A DNA stretch of 64,000 nt from Pelobates cultripes (GCA_933207985.1 OW240918.1:18978878-19042877), one strand, 5' to 3'; numbered from the stretch's first letter, positions 46,477 to 59,470 are shown. Made by a program: numbers and translations. Notes: generated by a model from the sequence alone, not told the origin.

Positions 46477-47869
46477 ATTGTTCCTTTTTCTGAAAAAAAA
46501 ATATATTACTGTCGATGACCAGCAAAGGCCGATTGAAGTGTACACTGTTAGAATTCACTTGATCTTGGCAACTTTCTTTCACCTCATATGATAAAGTTGG
46601 CATTGGGAATTCTTTTCAGACATACAAAAAAAAATCTTACAATCTAGCAGACTGTGGCAGGCACAGCAAGAGCACGGGCACCTTTGCCATTGAATGTTTC
46701 CTTTCTAAAACACTGTATGTGTGCAAAAAAATGTTCTAGGTGAAGACCTGCAATTTAGAAAACAGTGTACTCCGCTTTGTATCCTATGACCCTTCCAAAC
46801 ATATTAAGAACTCTTCAAACTATTTCAACTCATTCTTTCATCAAAATGATGTCTCTTGTAGTAGGCATTTAAGTTTATATAAACTGGCATTGTTTTATCA
46901 AAGTGTAAAACTTGGATGACAATATCAGAATTTTCCTCCCTTCTCTATATCTTTACATTAAAACAAAATAGATCAAAAAAATTCTAGAGCAGGGTGGGCA
47001 AATGGTAGTTTATTTGTCTAATGCAGAAATGAAAACCCCAGATACTGAGTGAGGCTTAAAACGCTTGGAAGTCCAAGTACCTGCATCCGTGCTACATTTT
47101 TTTTAAGCAAATCTATTTCTTGATAATTCAGAAAAGTTTACTGTTCAAAGTTGGTATTGAACTGCATAAAAATTTTGTAAGTAGTTGATTGATTAGCTTA
47201 GCAAAGTGCCAAACCACACTGTATAATTAAATGGATTAATTGATAGTTTTTCCCATATTGCACTCATTAACAGCACCAGAAAGAGATACCTGCTCAGAAA
47301 ATAATATCCTTTTGAGATCTACTAAATCATATTGAGTCATGTTACATTGTAAAACCAATTGTTACATGAAGTCAGATTCAGACAGAAATTGACAAGTTGA
47401 CATACGATGGTAAGTTAACCCGTTTAATGTAAGGTAAAAATCAATGCTTTTCCGTATTTAAAATGATGAAATAGATGGTACCAACATCTGCAGTTACATC
47501 TGTATGTTAACCAGATCTCAGTTCTACGTCTCTGACTATGATTTAAGAGTTCACAGACCACTGTATCTTGTGACATTTAGTAGTCATTAATAAACACAGA
47601 CATGTCAGGTTACTAGCTTGGCACTATATCCAATTAATGCAATCAATGAAAACAATTCTTGCGTAAAATAAAAGTTCTCTGTCATTGGAAAGTGTTGTAT
47701 CAATAAATCTACTCAATTACCCAATGTTGTTCTAGTTTTGTAGCCACATGCACAATTTTCTTTATTACTATTAGCTGTACAGTGTCCTTCTGCATGCAAT
47801 CTATATGGTAAACACAATCTTAATAAATAGCATTGACTATAATGCTGATTTAAATACAATTTAATACAA
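46477..47869. other. Unannotated AT-rich DNA
   Basis: No gene. A CAGGGTGGGCAAATGGTAG segment near 46990 resembles a hAT-MITE left end without a partner. Confidence 0.45.
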
Positions 47870-48340
47870 TTAAACCACCATGACTACTTGAGTGATTTGA
47901 AGTGACCATGATGGTAGAAGTCTGGATGTGCAGTGTTTCTGCTGGAGAGCTATTATTATTAGTGTGTTAGTTGCTCCCCCAGCATATGTAACTAAGGTAG
48001 ACCAGAATTCTGTTCCTGGGCTGCCTAATGTCAGATCTGTGTACATTTTACATCTGTTGTCAGCATGATAGCAGCAGACATAAAAATCTCCCCCTTTTAC
48101 GTGTAGAGCACCTGCAAGGGTAATATAGATTTCCCCTACCTCTCACCTTGTTGGAGGTACTTCCCTGCCTCAATTTGTCCCAGGTTTTTTTAAAATTTGA
48201 ATCTCACTCCCCTCACTGTCTTAGATTGCACACATGCACTCTGATTTTGCAAAATGGTATGACTTCACAAAGGTGAGTGGAAGACTGAGCAGGGAGCTTT
48301 GCCCACCTCTGGTTTCCAAGTAAGTAAAATACTTTTGACA
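47870..48340. mobile_element. MITE, first copy of the 'ACCACCATGACTACTT' family
   Basis: Begins with a subterminal hairpin (ACCACCATGACTAC..AGTGACCATGATGGT). It is followed by blocks shared in order with 50925-51320: TGTGCAGT.TTTCTGCT, CCAGAATTCTGTTCCTGGGC, GCTGCCTAATGTC and CATAAAAATCTC. The right end is not defined. Confidence 0.6.
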
Positions 48341-48659
48341 GGGTTTATGAGAGTAGCTAACAGTGATGCCCGATAGATCATGGTAAATAAAAAAAAATGT
48401 TTGCATAAATATTGATGTAACACTTTAAGTTAGTTATAAAACTATCATGATTCTTTCTAATAGTATTGTTCAAAATACGTTTTAAGAATTCTACTCCTTG
48501 CCATGTCTTGTCATAATCCCTCCAACAGATGTCAAGTCAAGATAAGTAAAATCTAAAGATCACAACATGAGAAAAGCAAAATGTAAGTTTTCCCACCCAT
48601 GTAAACTCTGACATAAAAAAAAAACAAAGTAAAACTTCTACCTGCTAGAATATTTCACA
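48341..48659. other. Unannotated AT-rich DNA
   Basis: Nothing recognisable. Confidence 0.5.
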
Positions 48660-49232
48660 ACTCAACACTGCTGCAGAGGGATTTAGATAGACTGGGGGAC
48701 TGGGCACTCAAGTGGCAAATAAAATTTAACAAATTTAAACCACTTTAGTTTAGAAAAACGTCGCCTGAGAGGGGATATGATAACATTATACAAATATATT
48801 TGGGGCCAATACAAATCATTGTGTGGAAATCTATTCACAAACCGGACTTTACATAGGACACGAGGTCATGCATTTAGACTGGAAGAAAAATATTTCGTCT
48901 AAGACAAAGGAAAGGTTTTTTTTACTGTAAGAACAATAAGGATGTGGTTTTATCAGAGTCCATATAGATGTTCAAACAGCTACTAGACACATACTTGCAA
49001 AAACAGAATATTCAAGGATATATTTTTTTTTAATGTAGGGTAATAAATGCTTGATCCAAGGATAAATCTGACTACCATTCTGGGGTCAAGAAGGAATTTT
49101 TTTCCTAGCTCGTTGCAAAATTGGAGATGCTTCAAACTGGGGGTTTTTTTGCCTTCTTTTGGATCAACAGCAAAAAACAAATGTGAGGAAGGATGAACTT
49201 TTCAGCTATGTAACTATGTAACCATGTAACAC
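48660..49232 (+). mobile_element. CR1/L2-type LINE, 3' end copy with internal deletion
   Basis: The first part reads LQRDLDRLGDWALKWQIKFN (about 48672-48730), then jumps to [20 protein letters not shown] (about 48752-48812), GQYKS and TLHRTRGHAFRLEEKYF (about 48850-48897), a LINE reverse-transcriptase C-terminus. About 170 residues that normally lie between the two parts are missing. The 3' UTR matches the minus-strand copy at 4.4-4.6 kb and ends in repeated CTATGTAA units (49208-49230). Stops and frame changes follow the conserved part, so no protein is made. Confidence 0.8.
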
Positions 49233-50008
49233 AAATTTTATACAAAGAAAAACGTTTGTAAACTTATAAAACAGTCGTGGAGTGCTATCAGCAAAATCAC
49301 ATGCAGGGGATTATCTTACCCCTAACTTATGCAGAAATCTTGACAATATAATATACAATAAACTAATATAAAAAACATATATATTGTGGATGGTACTGAG
49401 AACAATGGCATGTGCAAGATGTAGTAGTGAATACACTCACATTATCTAGTGATTCACCTGTTTCGGCACACATTTTGCTTATGGCTGATATCATATGTGA
49501 AACTTTAAAGGCATGAACTACAAAGTTTAAGTCATTCCCACAATGCATTTCAGAACGGTCTATGAGGGGATATGCCATAACATTGCTGTTCGAGAGCCAT
49601 TGAACTTGTTTTTTTGATTGTAATTTGTATATCATGTTCCAAATGGAACAACTAAAATATGTGATTGCTTTATCATTTTATCTGGTGTCATCCAAGATGT
49701 ATTTTTTTCAAAGTACAGTGTGTATGCATTATAATGTGTTGTATTAGTAAACTACCTACAAGCGCCCTTAGCATCACATACATTGTGACAAGTGAAAAAT
49801 ACATTACACTTTCTAACTGCGATAATATTGTTTACTGTGTTGAAGTAACAAAAAGGATAGCAACATGTTTATCACTACAAATACCATAACAATAGTAATA
49901 CCTTTCTTTTATTGGAAAAGTGGAGCATAAATATCTCCTTTAACAATATTTAACTATTTCTATAGTATCTGCAAAATAATCACATATTTTCTAACAACCC
50001 AATAACTA
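49233..50008. other. Unannotated AT-rich DNA
   Basis: No supported gene or element. Confidence 0.5.
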
Positions 50009-50253
50009 GAGTTACCACGTCCACCACGGTTTCAGGGACACATATCACGTATATATATTTATAAGCAGTACATGAAAAGGATCGTCCTGTAGTAAGTAGA
50101 AATCAGAAGAATGTGCATAAGATTAAGTAATTAGGCAATGAAGACTCATGCAGAACATGCATGGTACATACTGTAGGGCAACCCTTTTCATTCTTTTTCA
50201 TAAATATGACAAAAGTACATGTGTCCCTGAAAACATGGTAGATATGGTAACCC
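50009..50253. mobile_element. TA-flanked MITE, 245 bp
   Basis: The ends are inverted copies over about 35 bases: GAGTTACCACGTCCACCACG..TTTCAGGGACACAT on the left, complement of GGGTTACCATATCTACCATG..TTTCAGGGACACAT on the right. TA lies on both sides (50007-50008, 50254-50255). No coding sequence. The TA flank suggests a Tc1/mariner-type origin, by inference. Confidence 0.75.
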
Positions 50254-50924
50254 TACAAATAGCCATTTGACTTTAAACTTCATGTCCCTTTAAGACTCTG
50301 TCGCTGGAAAAATAATTGTTTTTTTTTGTTACCGAAACAACTGTTTATAGAAGATGCCAGTAAGTGATACAACTTTATTTTTTTGTTGAGTTTTTGCCAA
50401 CGTACAGATTATGTGGATTTAGATCCTATCGACTTGTTTATGCTGGAATAAAAATGACTTTAAATTAAAATACCTTTTTAATTGCAGAATTATAATGAAT
50501 AGAAGAATTGTTTACACAAGACACTGTTGGTTTATAAAGAATATCTAACTATTCACAGAGAACCTGAATTATTTATTTTTGAATTTATTTTGGCTTTGAA
50601 ATCTATTGATCTGTTATTGGATCGAGCAGCAGTCTTGATTGCTTATTTCATTAGTAAGGGCATAGGTAATAAGAAGGATTGGAATTGTATATAATTCAGT
50701 ACATCTGAAAACAGCACAATACAAATATACAAAAGGACAACAGGAGCGTGAAAAAACAAAACAAAAAACAATACAATAAATCCTACTAAAACATAAAAAA
50801 TAAATGCTGGATGATGAAATTCAGAATTTGAATGTATCTATACATTTTATTATAACTAAGCATATGAAGTATTTGAGTAAATGTAACACCAGAAACAATG
50901 GGCAGTCAGGAAACTACCAATACT
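50254..50924. other. Unannotated AT-rich DNA
   Basis: No gene or element ends. Confidence 0.5.
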
Positions 50925-51532
50925 TAATCGAACTACCATGACCACTTCAGTGATATAAAGTGGTCATGGTGGTAGGAGTCAATATGTGCAGTTTTTCTGC
51001 TTAAAACACACACATTCTGAAATATGTGTAAATGTGTGCTGGGGGCTAGTTGCATCCCCAGAACATGTTACATTGGCAGCCAAGAACTCTATTCCAGGCT
51101 GCCTAATCTAAATTCTATGCATAAAAAAATGTCTGTTATCAGAGCGCACAGCCCACAGACAACAGACATTAAAATCTTCACCCTTGAAACCAGCACTCCC
51201 ACTCGCTCTCCATGTGGGTACTCACTTCCACTTCCATCACTCAACTTTTTTTAAACCCACTCATTCCCTCCACTTCGCTCACCTTGCTAGTCTGAAGCAT
51301 GTGCATGTTATTTGAGCTGGTGAAATGGTCCAGTCACAGGATTCTCAATGAGGATGTCAGGAAGGCAGCACAGAAAAGCTGAACTTCAGCCGGCACTGGA
51401 TAAATAAAATCTCTTTTACAAGTTTTAATACTAATTTAGAGGGTAGACCACTCTCTTAGTGCTCAATGCAGCATATTACACGGGAAAGGTCCCCCCCCCC
51501 ACACCCCCAAACGTGTTATAGTGACACTTTAG
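50925..51532. mobile_element. MITE, second copy of the 47.9 kb family
   Basis: Contains the hairpin CTACCATGACCACTTC..AAGTGGTCATGGTGGTAG near the left end and the same ordered blocks as 47870-48340. The right end reads GTTATAGTGACACTTTAGGG, like the 'CACTATA' ends of the other MITEs. A C-rich run (51490-51507) lies near the right end. The left tip is approximate. Confidence 0.65.
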
Positions 51533-52040
51533 GGGGTTAAGGCAGCAAAAAGATATTTATGGATTTGTATTTATAATTACAATACTTTCTGATATAAAAT
51601 TACAATGCAATACTCCTTTTTGGATGCATATATTGAATTTCAATTATTCTAGTTTTAACATTATGGATATGTTCTACTTTAAAAACGAATATTGCCAAAT
51701 AATACATTCAATTGAGCAAAGTAATAATATTTTAGCACATATAACTAGTGGTAAATGTCTAATTACTAATGTAAATATATTCAGACCATTCCAAGGGAGG
51801 TATTCCCAGGACTATAATAGGCTAATGCAGATCATCATCAAAAACTTGCACTTGTCGGCTATCATAGATTCACCAGTCAACAAGACAACCATCCTTCAAA
51901 TGCTTGTGAAGTACAAATGAACAGTAGTATTCTCCCATGTAACCCTTGCTTTTAAATTTAAACTGTGTCAGCCTTAGGGGAGTGCAATCCAGATCAGGGT
52001 TAACCATAAGGCCACCACAGATGGCCATTTATTGCCCAGG
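51533..52040. other. Unannotated DNA
   Basis: A 98-codon open frame at 51624-51920 resembles nothing recognised and is not supported as a gene. Confidence 0.45.
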
Positions 52041-52094
52041 GATAAGACAGGGGCCCCAGATAAGACAGGGGCCCCAGATAAGACAGGGGCCCCA
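52041..52094. repeat. 18-bp tandem repeat, three perfect copies
   Basis: GATAAGACAGGGGCCCCA is repeated three times without change. Confidence 0.95.
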
Positions 52095-53078
52095 TTTGCT
52101 TGCCCTCATTAACCATCCCTATGTGAAGCACGAAGGATGGGGCAAATTGGTAAACTGTCTCGGGTTGCGGGTGATCTTAATCCTTTTCTGGTGCAACCTG
52201 TCCAATCATACAAGGCACACACAAAGAGTGTGCATCACATATGGCAGCAATACTAGCCATCTATGGAGTTTACAGACCTCATATTGAATGACTGTCAACC
52301 TGCTGAGTACCTAAAGAGTGTCCATGCTTTTTCCCATTTTAAAGTTAAACCCACACCAGTCCTGTGACCGGTGGCAGTGTGGTGGACAAAGAGAAGTGGA
52401 TGTGATGTTACATTATAGTTCAATTCCCTCTACTGCACTCAGAAGTTGTGTGCTATTTAACTATCAAGGCTGAGAAGGAAGGCAAATCTGTGAATCGAAA
52501 ACCGACAGCTCGGCTATTCTACAAGTGCTTCAATGGGAGAGCAGACATATGGAAAGGGTCATAAAAGGGGGTAAGGAAGGGTAACTGCAGTATGATGGGA
52601 GAGAGATAAGGGGTGTGAGCAAAGTTGATAAAATTGTGGTTTGGTAGTATCATAACTGGAGAGTGAACTAAGATTAGATAAACTAGGATTAGATACCGGG
52701 GGGGGTGATCAGAGATAGAGATAAGTGGGGGATGGGCTAAGGAGAGATAACTGTGGGTGGCAAAAATAATTAGGGTGAGATAGGGAGAGACAACTGAGTG
52801 AGATATGAAGATAGCTAAGGGGGTTTATAAAACTTACGTGCTATAAAATATCAATGGTGCTTAGTCAACCCATAAGCCTTATGAGGGATCATTAGAATAG
52901 CAATCTATAAACATTGGTAGAGAATGTCCTTTAAAATTTTTGAACTGCTGTTCCTTTAATTAGCTCTTAAGGCTTAGTGATCATAATGGGAATGAGGCTT
53001 CAAAATTGTGCTTTACATTATCCATGGATGTCCATGATCTAATTTTGACAATGCATTGCACATACACAAGAACACTGA

Positions 53079-53080
<2 letters not shown>

Positions 53081-53106
<26 letters not shown>
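53081..53106. repeat. CA microsatellite
   Basis: About 13 uninterrupted CA units. Confidence 0.95.
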
Positions 53107-53109
<3 letters not shown>

Positions 53110-53205
53110 CTCTCAGGAACACTGACATATATCACAATGTTACATAATGACATTGCACACAATGCACACAATGCACACATAGAACAAGCACATGACACAC
53201 ACACT

Positions 53206-53228
53206 TTATTATTATTATTATTATTATT
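53206..53228. repeat. TTA trinucleotide repeat
   Basis: About seven TTA units. Confidence 0.9.
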
Positions 53229-54065
53229 TATGTTTTATGAACTCTGTATGCAATATCCTTTCAAGATATTTCTAACGTGGATTGGGACTCACCATGAGAT
53301 ATTTTGATTACCTCTAAACATACTATATATTACATATTTCAGGTTAAACATACATAGTTAAACTTACATAGTTTAACATACAATGTTAACACAAGGTCAA
53401 AGAAGGCACATGATGGGTGCATCTCTAAAGCATCAATATTTTATCACAAGTTGCAGTTCTGTTTCTGTTAGATAATAAGGTTGTTCAATGCTATCAATGG
53501 ACGCAGATGTAAAATAATTACATTTTTTATTCTGTTTTATAGTACACATTATCAATGCCTTTGGAAAAAAAAGCAGTTATTTCTACGTTTATACAAGCAT
53601 CTTGATTTTCTACTATTAAAAAAATAGGAATTCTAAATTAAAACATAAAGTATTTTTGAAATGCTTGTCTTTGAAAAAGCACAGAGATAGTTGCACTCAT
53701 ACATGTTATAATGCATACCCTTACATTAAGTCCTCACAAAGTCATGTATTATACTCCCATCTCCGAGAAACCTTAAATAGTGAATGTCTTTCATTCTCAG
53801 CTGTACTACTTCTTACTGAAAAAGCAGGCAGAGAAATAAATGGTTTGTACATGATGTGAATAGCACTGCTTATTTAGACCACAAGAGAAGCAAAACAATG
53901 ATTTCCTTTATATCTTTTTTCTGAATGTAGGAACCGTTTTGTAACAAGCTTTGTTTTGAAAAAATACATCCAAGAGTGTTATTTACTGAAGGCCACATTT
54001 GCAGTAGAAAATTCAACCAAAACTATTCATGGATATTTGAATGGAATTCACTAGCATTCTTATTC

Positions 54066-54270
54066 CCTTACAGGGTTACTCGAAGCACTATGAACACTTT
54101 ATTGATTTGAAGGGGGCACGGTGCATAGAGTCTGTATATGTAGCATTATACTTGAAATGCTGCACATATGAAATTAACCCTTCTGCTGTTGGAGGTGCAA
54201 CTCAACATTCGTCAGCATCATATTAGCCAATCTGGGACTGGAGTTCTGAGTGGCTAATGTTAATTCCATG
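54066..54270. mobile_element. MITE fragment
   Basis: CAGGGTTACTCGAAGCACTA onward has a diverged AACACTTTATTGATTTGAAG hairpin like that of the 47.9 and 50.9 kb elements. A better one follows: TATGTAGCATTATACTTGAAATGCTGCACATA. Only a left part is recognisable. Confidence 0.5.
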
Positions 54271-57200
54271 CAAACTTGGCGTGCAAATGAATTGAATTCT
54301 CCTGAATTTTTCTGAAATATTTTAAATTTAGTTTTAAGTGAAAAGAATTAGCCACTGGTCATGGATCGGTGAGGAGTTGTTCTGGAATTAATTCTCAAAC
54401 AATTTCTCACATATTAAAAGCATAAACCAATAAATATTATGCCAGTTGTCTATGTAAGCTTGAGGTGGGCACTCAGAAATGTATAAACTAATATAATATC
54501 AAATACATCAACAAGCTAACCTAAAATTTTCACTTGATATGCTTTAAGAAAATTCTCACACTACTTACTCCACAAAGGTAAGCTATCTGTAAGTCGTCTT
54601 GGTTCATCTTGTTTGCAGGTTGACCAATAACCAAATTACTTGTACTAATATACAATATCAGATATTTACCGAGCTCCAACTTCTGTCCAACTCTCTTCAT
54701 GCCAGGTAGTGTTTCACATTGGATACACAGTCATACAACTAAATCAGAGACCTTTATTTCCACTGACTACCATTTTGGTACTGATTGGCTTGACAGTTTT
54801 TTTTAAGTTGTTTATCAAAGAGCATTGCTTGACCACTAATAAGAATCAAGCGAGTTCTCATGGACATTTAAATGATGTAAGCTGAATTTTTAAAGTCAGC
54901 ATATTATGATCTTTTTCCCATACCACAATTTCTGTTAATAGTCTAAGTATGTCCTTGCTGCAAGCATCTGTCATGGATTGGCCTGAAAAAGGTCATCTCA
55001 ACCAGCTTACCTCTAACAGCATATTTGTTCACTACGGTGCTACAAAAATATGAGAATACAAAAAGTTCTGTTTAGTTTTAATTGGCATACAGATGACTTC
55101 TGAATTATTTTGTTTATATGAAATACAAACTAAGGTTTATTTGTTTTTAACAAATAATTTATATAAATTTCAGAGCATTGCAAAGATATTTTACAGTGAA
55201 GCAGTTAAAATGTGAGCTCACTAACATACACAGTTCTAAAACGTGGCATACGGGGCTCAGTGAAGTAAAGCCAAGTGTTATTTACTTTAAATCCAGAGGA
55301 AAATATACTTTTGAAGTAAAAAAACAATATTTTCAAGTTAACAGTGAATTACCTCCGGGCATAGCCAGTGCCTGATACAGACCCCATAATAGTATAGCAG
55401 CAATGGTAAATCTGTTTGTAATTGAAACTATTTATTCAAAGAAAGCTAAATTTGCAAAAAAAATAATATTTTTACATTTAGTTTTAATTTACACAATTTC
55501 AATATTTTGAAGAAAAAACAGACATTCAATAAATGTTTTAACAATTTTTGCTCAAATTATGCCTACATTAATCTGTATGCAAATATGAAAATTAATGGAC
55601 AATTTAAATATATATATCCATTAGTTAATATTGTTATTACAAAGATTTTACAAAGGCAGGATATTACGAACACAATATGCATAATAATATGTGGAGTAAT
55701 GATTACATGCTGGTCCATGCTATTCTACAATGAAATAGTAAACATTATCTCGTTTGAAGCCCTTGCATTTCCTGCAAAGCTCTAGAATAAACTCTCTCCA
55801 AACCAGGATGTAACTGAGGCTTGCTTACTTTCATAGCACTGCTGAGATTTTCCTATGAGCAACAATTTAAGGGCACGGCAAGGGATTTGGGATTTGCAGT
55901 TACAATGTTAGCTTTGTACTAGAGAAAGTCAAATAACAACTGTTCACATAATGAACAGCATTACTTCTGGAATAATAAAGGAAGAAAAATAAGAATGAAG
56001 AGGGGGTGGGGGCAAATGGGTGCAAAACTGGGTGGCATCCATTACTTAAAGAAGATGGAAGGAAACATTGGGATAATTAACCATAATCTAAACTACACAT
56101 TTTGTCAAACATGGAGATTGGAATGCCACTGGAACACTGTGTAGCAAGGCAGTAGCACAACATACAATTCTGGAGCTGTTACCATCAAAGAAGACAATGA
56201 GCAGAAGACTAGAGAAGGCAGTCTATCCCAATGTGATACAGTGACTCTATGTCACATCAGTAAAGTAAGGTTACAGTTGAGCAGTAAATATTCAGGTAGA
56301 GAGATGTTGCGTACAAGAAAGTCGTACTTTAAAACATTCTCAAAATCCTGATAGTAACAGTGTTACTGAATTCTGAACACTCTGAAAGTGCAAAAATTCA
56401 CAGCTTTTGCATTTTCAAACACCTACTGTTCAGTACGTGTTTGTTAACCTTATCAAGTATCCTTGTGTTTAAAATAACATTACCATGGAATATGGTAAAA
56501 GGCATCAATGATTAATATTCATTATCAGACATAACGTAAAATACTTAAAGTTGATCATTTTCTTTTGTGTAAAACTTTTTAGCAAAATCATATAACCATT
56601 CTTTTGTTTATACTTTGTTTCTGTGTTATCTATAAGAAATATTGAGTCAATATGCAAGATGCTATTTGTAATAAATAAGCAGATAATTTAATATAATTTT
56701 TACAAAAAAAGTGCTATTATTTTTTTCTTTTCACATGCTATTAGCTGTATTAGGTGTAATATAGATGCACTAATGATCAGTACTTTTGCTGTTACAAAGA
56801 TTGATTTCCTGAGGTTTGCCCATGCCAGAATAGTATACCCAATACGCAGAAACTGAGACAGGAAAAGAATGAACAGAGCATATTACCAGTCCTTAGAGTT
56901 GGCTGGGCTTCAGCCAAATACCCAGGGATCAGTAAAGTACAGCTGCAAGCAGGTAGAAAGAATAGTCAAGAGCAAGCTATAATCAATACAAGATACAAAA
57001 TTATTTGAGTCAGCAAAGCCAAGGTCAGGAATAGGAAGCATAGAAAGGAAGCATAGTAAGGAAATGTCAAGAGTCAGATACCAAGGAACTCTTTAAACAC
57101 TAAGCATGCACTCTTGGGTAAAATAAACACCTACAGGAAATCACGAAAATGGGCAGGAGCTTTATATAGTGCTTAGAAATGCCTGTAGACTGGCACCATT

Positions 57201-57379
57201 CGTGTGTTGCCAAAATACATAGGGAAAATGACACTCAGATGATACCATGGAAACAGTCTCCCTAGGATAATGCACATTAGCCATGTCATAAAAAGACTTA
57301 GTTTGGCAGAACAGGAATGATGAACCATTAGGCAGCATGAGGATCAGAGACACATAGCAGGAGAACAGCCCAATGCATG
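54271..57379. other. Unannotated DNA, about 3.1 kb
   Basis: No gene or clear element. Open frames such as 55507-55785 are hydrophobic, AT-driven and unsupported. Confidence 0.5.
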
Positions 57380-57650
57380 CAGATCTCTTTAAATCAGATC
57401 ATTAGAGCAGTGGTAACATCTCTTCCTTAGAATTGGGAAATCCAGGTTCAAATCCTGTTCAGATCAGTTCACCAGTACATGTTATTGGGTAATACACCTA
57501 TAGATATAGCAACCTACCTCAAATTCTCAAATATTGTAAGATTATTTGAGCAGGGCATTTTTTCCCACCTCTAAATATATAATTTCTATAATTGTAAAGT
57601 GCTGTGGCATGTATTAGCAACATATCAATGCTAATAAAATAATTAATCAG
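57380..57650 (+). mobile_element. tRNA-derived SINE
   Basis: A box-A-like TTAGAGCAGTGGTAA at 57408-57422 and a consensus box B GGTTCAAATCC at 57445-57455 mark a tRNA-derived promoter. The body continues to TTGTAAGATTATTTGAGCAG (57534-57553) and a 3' part TTGTAAAGTGCTGTGGCATG (57592-57611), a tail style of SINEs that borrow the end of an L2-like LINE. The tRNA head is diverged and not a working tRNA gene. Confidence 0.7.
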
Positions 57651-58745
57651 TAACGGTAAGCACTTACAGAATATGGGGAAAAAATGATAAAACTACAGAG
57701 TATGACAATTTATATATTTAATGATTGCTATTCACACTTCAACACTTACTAATTGTACAGGGTTTTTTTTTTGTTGTTGTCCTGATTTGATTCACATTAA
57801 TATAGTTTGATTTGTGTGAACTATTCCCATCAAAATGCTGACAAAATTCTTACACTGTCCCACTGTTTCCTGACTTCCATAAATAATCAACCACACAAAA
57901 TATGGCTTAATGTGCATTGCATCATTGTGAGCTTTCAACAATGTGTGCATATACAGACAGATATATGATTTGTGGTCATTTTAGCTTACACTGACATGTA
58001 CTTAACCAGATGTGGACAGCAAATGAAAGGGTCTGAAAACAGATCAACAGAAACATCTGGACAAATTACACCACATAAGCTCTGCGGTGCTTAGGGTGTT
58101 CCTTAGAGTGTAACCAAACTATTTCACTGTATAATCAATGAATAGATCCTGTGAATATCTCCGCTGGTCAATAATTAACTATGTCCAACTCTACATAACA
58201 GCAGAAAAAAATATTTATCAGAAAAAACATATATTCTAGAAAACAATACTTTAAAAATACTTATAAAGGATAAACTGTTTAACAAGGATGTCTTTAGCTG
58301 AGCTAAATGCTTATTTTGCCTTTTGGTTTATGTATAAATATATATGGAAGGTTTTGTTTTGGCAAAAGTTAGAGTTTATTCAATGAATTAAAAACTTTTC
58401 ATTATTGTTAACATAACTACGCCAACAAATACTTTTGAAGGTTAGACAAGAAAATAATCTGAAATCCCAAAACAAGTATTATGCAAATATATTCTGGCAG
58501 CATATAACGGTATCGTAGTAGGGTACCTAAACTGTCTTTTAAAGTTATTTTTTTGCACTTAACATAAATATAATACAATAATATGCAAAAGCTACAGGTT
58601 GAAAAGAATCAAGATAAAGTATTGTATTGAATAATTATGCATATGGAATATTTACTGGAAAGAGAATTAACCACTCATATGATAAATATAATGCTATCTT
58701 ACAAAGAAGGTCTAGAACAAAATGTTAGATGAGGTAGACTTGTCA
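57651..58745. other. Unannotated AT-rich DNA
   Basis: Nothing recognisable. Confidence 0.5.
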
Positions 58746-58753
58746 GTATAGAT

Positions 58754-58900
58754 CAGTGATGGCTCACCTTGACACCATAATTTATTTCTGGACTACATTT
58801 CCCATGATGTTCGGCTAGCTTTTAGAGTCTAAAGGCTAGCTGGGCATCAAGGGAAATGTAGTCCAGAAACAATTTATGGTGTCAAGGTTAGCCATCACTG
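58754..58900. mobile_element. hAT MITE with perfect 8-bp target duplication, 147 bp
   Basis: GTATAGAT occurs directly on both sides (58746-58753 and 58901-58908), the 8-bp duplication expected for hAT. The element begins CAGTGATGGCTCACCTTGAC and folds almost completely: the right arm is its complement with a few changes, through GGACTACATTTCCC and AGCTAGC. No coding sequence. Confidence 0.95.
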
Positions 58901-58908
58901 GTATAGAT

Positions 58909-59278
58909 ACACTAAGTAATTTGTATGTGTCTTAAAATTGTGCCACTAATTCATTAATAAAAAAGGTAAATTGCCCATAATCTGAACTGGACAAATAATT
59001 AATGTTTTTAAAGTTGTAAAGCAATAATTTAATTTGTCAAATTAGATAACTCAAATGTGGGTCATGCTTGCAGATACATATGGTGCAATTTGAATGCTGA
59101 AATACCACGAATATCACAATTCAGTAGAAAACCAGCTACAAACTTGGTAGAACTACACTACTACTGAAATTAGAGTCCTATAGCTCTCCATTTATCATCT
59201 TCTCCTTAAAAAGATCCAAACACATTCTAGCAAATTAAACTGCTATTTCAAGGGACTTAATTTAGTAATATTCAGAAA
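58909..59278. other. Unannotated AT-rich DNA
   Basis: Nothing recognisable. Confidence 0.5.
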
Positions 59279-59470
59279 TAGTGATGTCGCGAAACGTTCG
59301 CGAACTTGCCGCGAACGGTTCGCCGCGAACTCCGGTCAGCTGACACATCAATGCCAATCTCCGGCAGACCCCTACTCCCAGACCCTCCCACCTCCTGGAC
59401 AGCATCCATGTTGAAGCTGCCTAGGACCCAAAAAGAAATGTGTTTTGCCTGCTCACTAGTGTTTTGCCTG
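59279..59470. repeat. CpG-rich 'cgcgaac' repeat fragment
   Basis: AGTGATGTCGCGAAACGTTC and following GCGAAC units are extremely CpG-dense for this AT-rich window. The stretch resembles the end of an abundant amphibian interspersed repeat, from memory. The right boundary is uncertain. Open frames on both strands here are chance. Confidence 0.55.

Larger units (their letters stand above)
52095..54054. other. Unannotated DNA with simple repeats
   Basis: Contains a purine-rich GATA/GGGG patch (52560-52820) of repeated AGATAGGGAGAGATAA-like units, a CA run (53081-53106), a TTA run (53206-53228) and small GTTTAAC-type repeats (53340-53390). No gene. Confidence 0.5.

Noticed and set aside
52041..52094. 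A CRISPR-like or coding repeat array
   Set aside because: The three 18-bp units are directly adjacent with no spacers, and the frame containing them shows no protein similarity.
57405..57460. A tRNA gene
   Set aside because: Only the internal promoter boxes are kept; stems do not pair and the sequence runs into a SINE tail.
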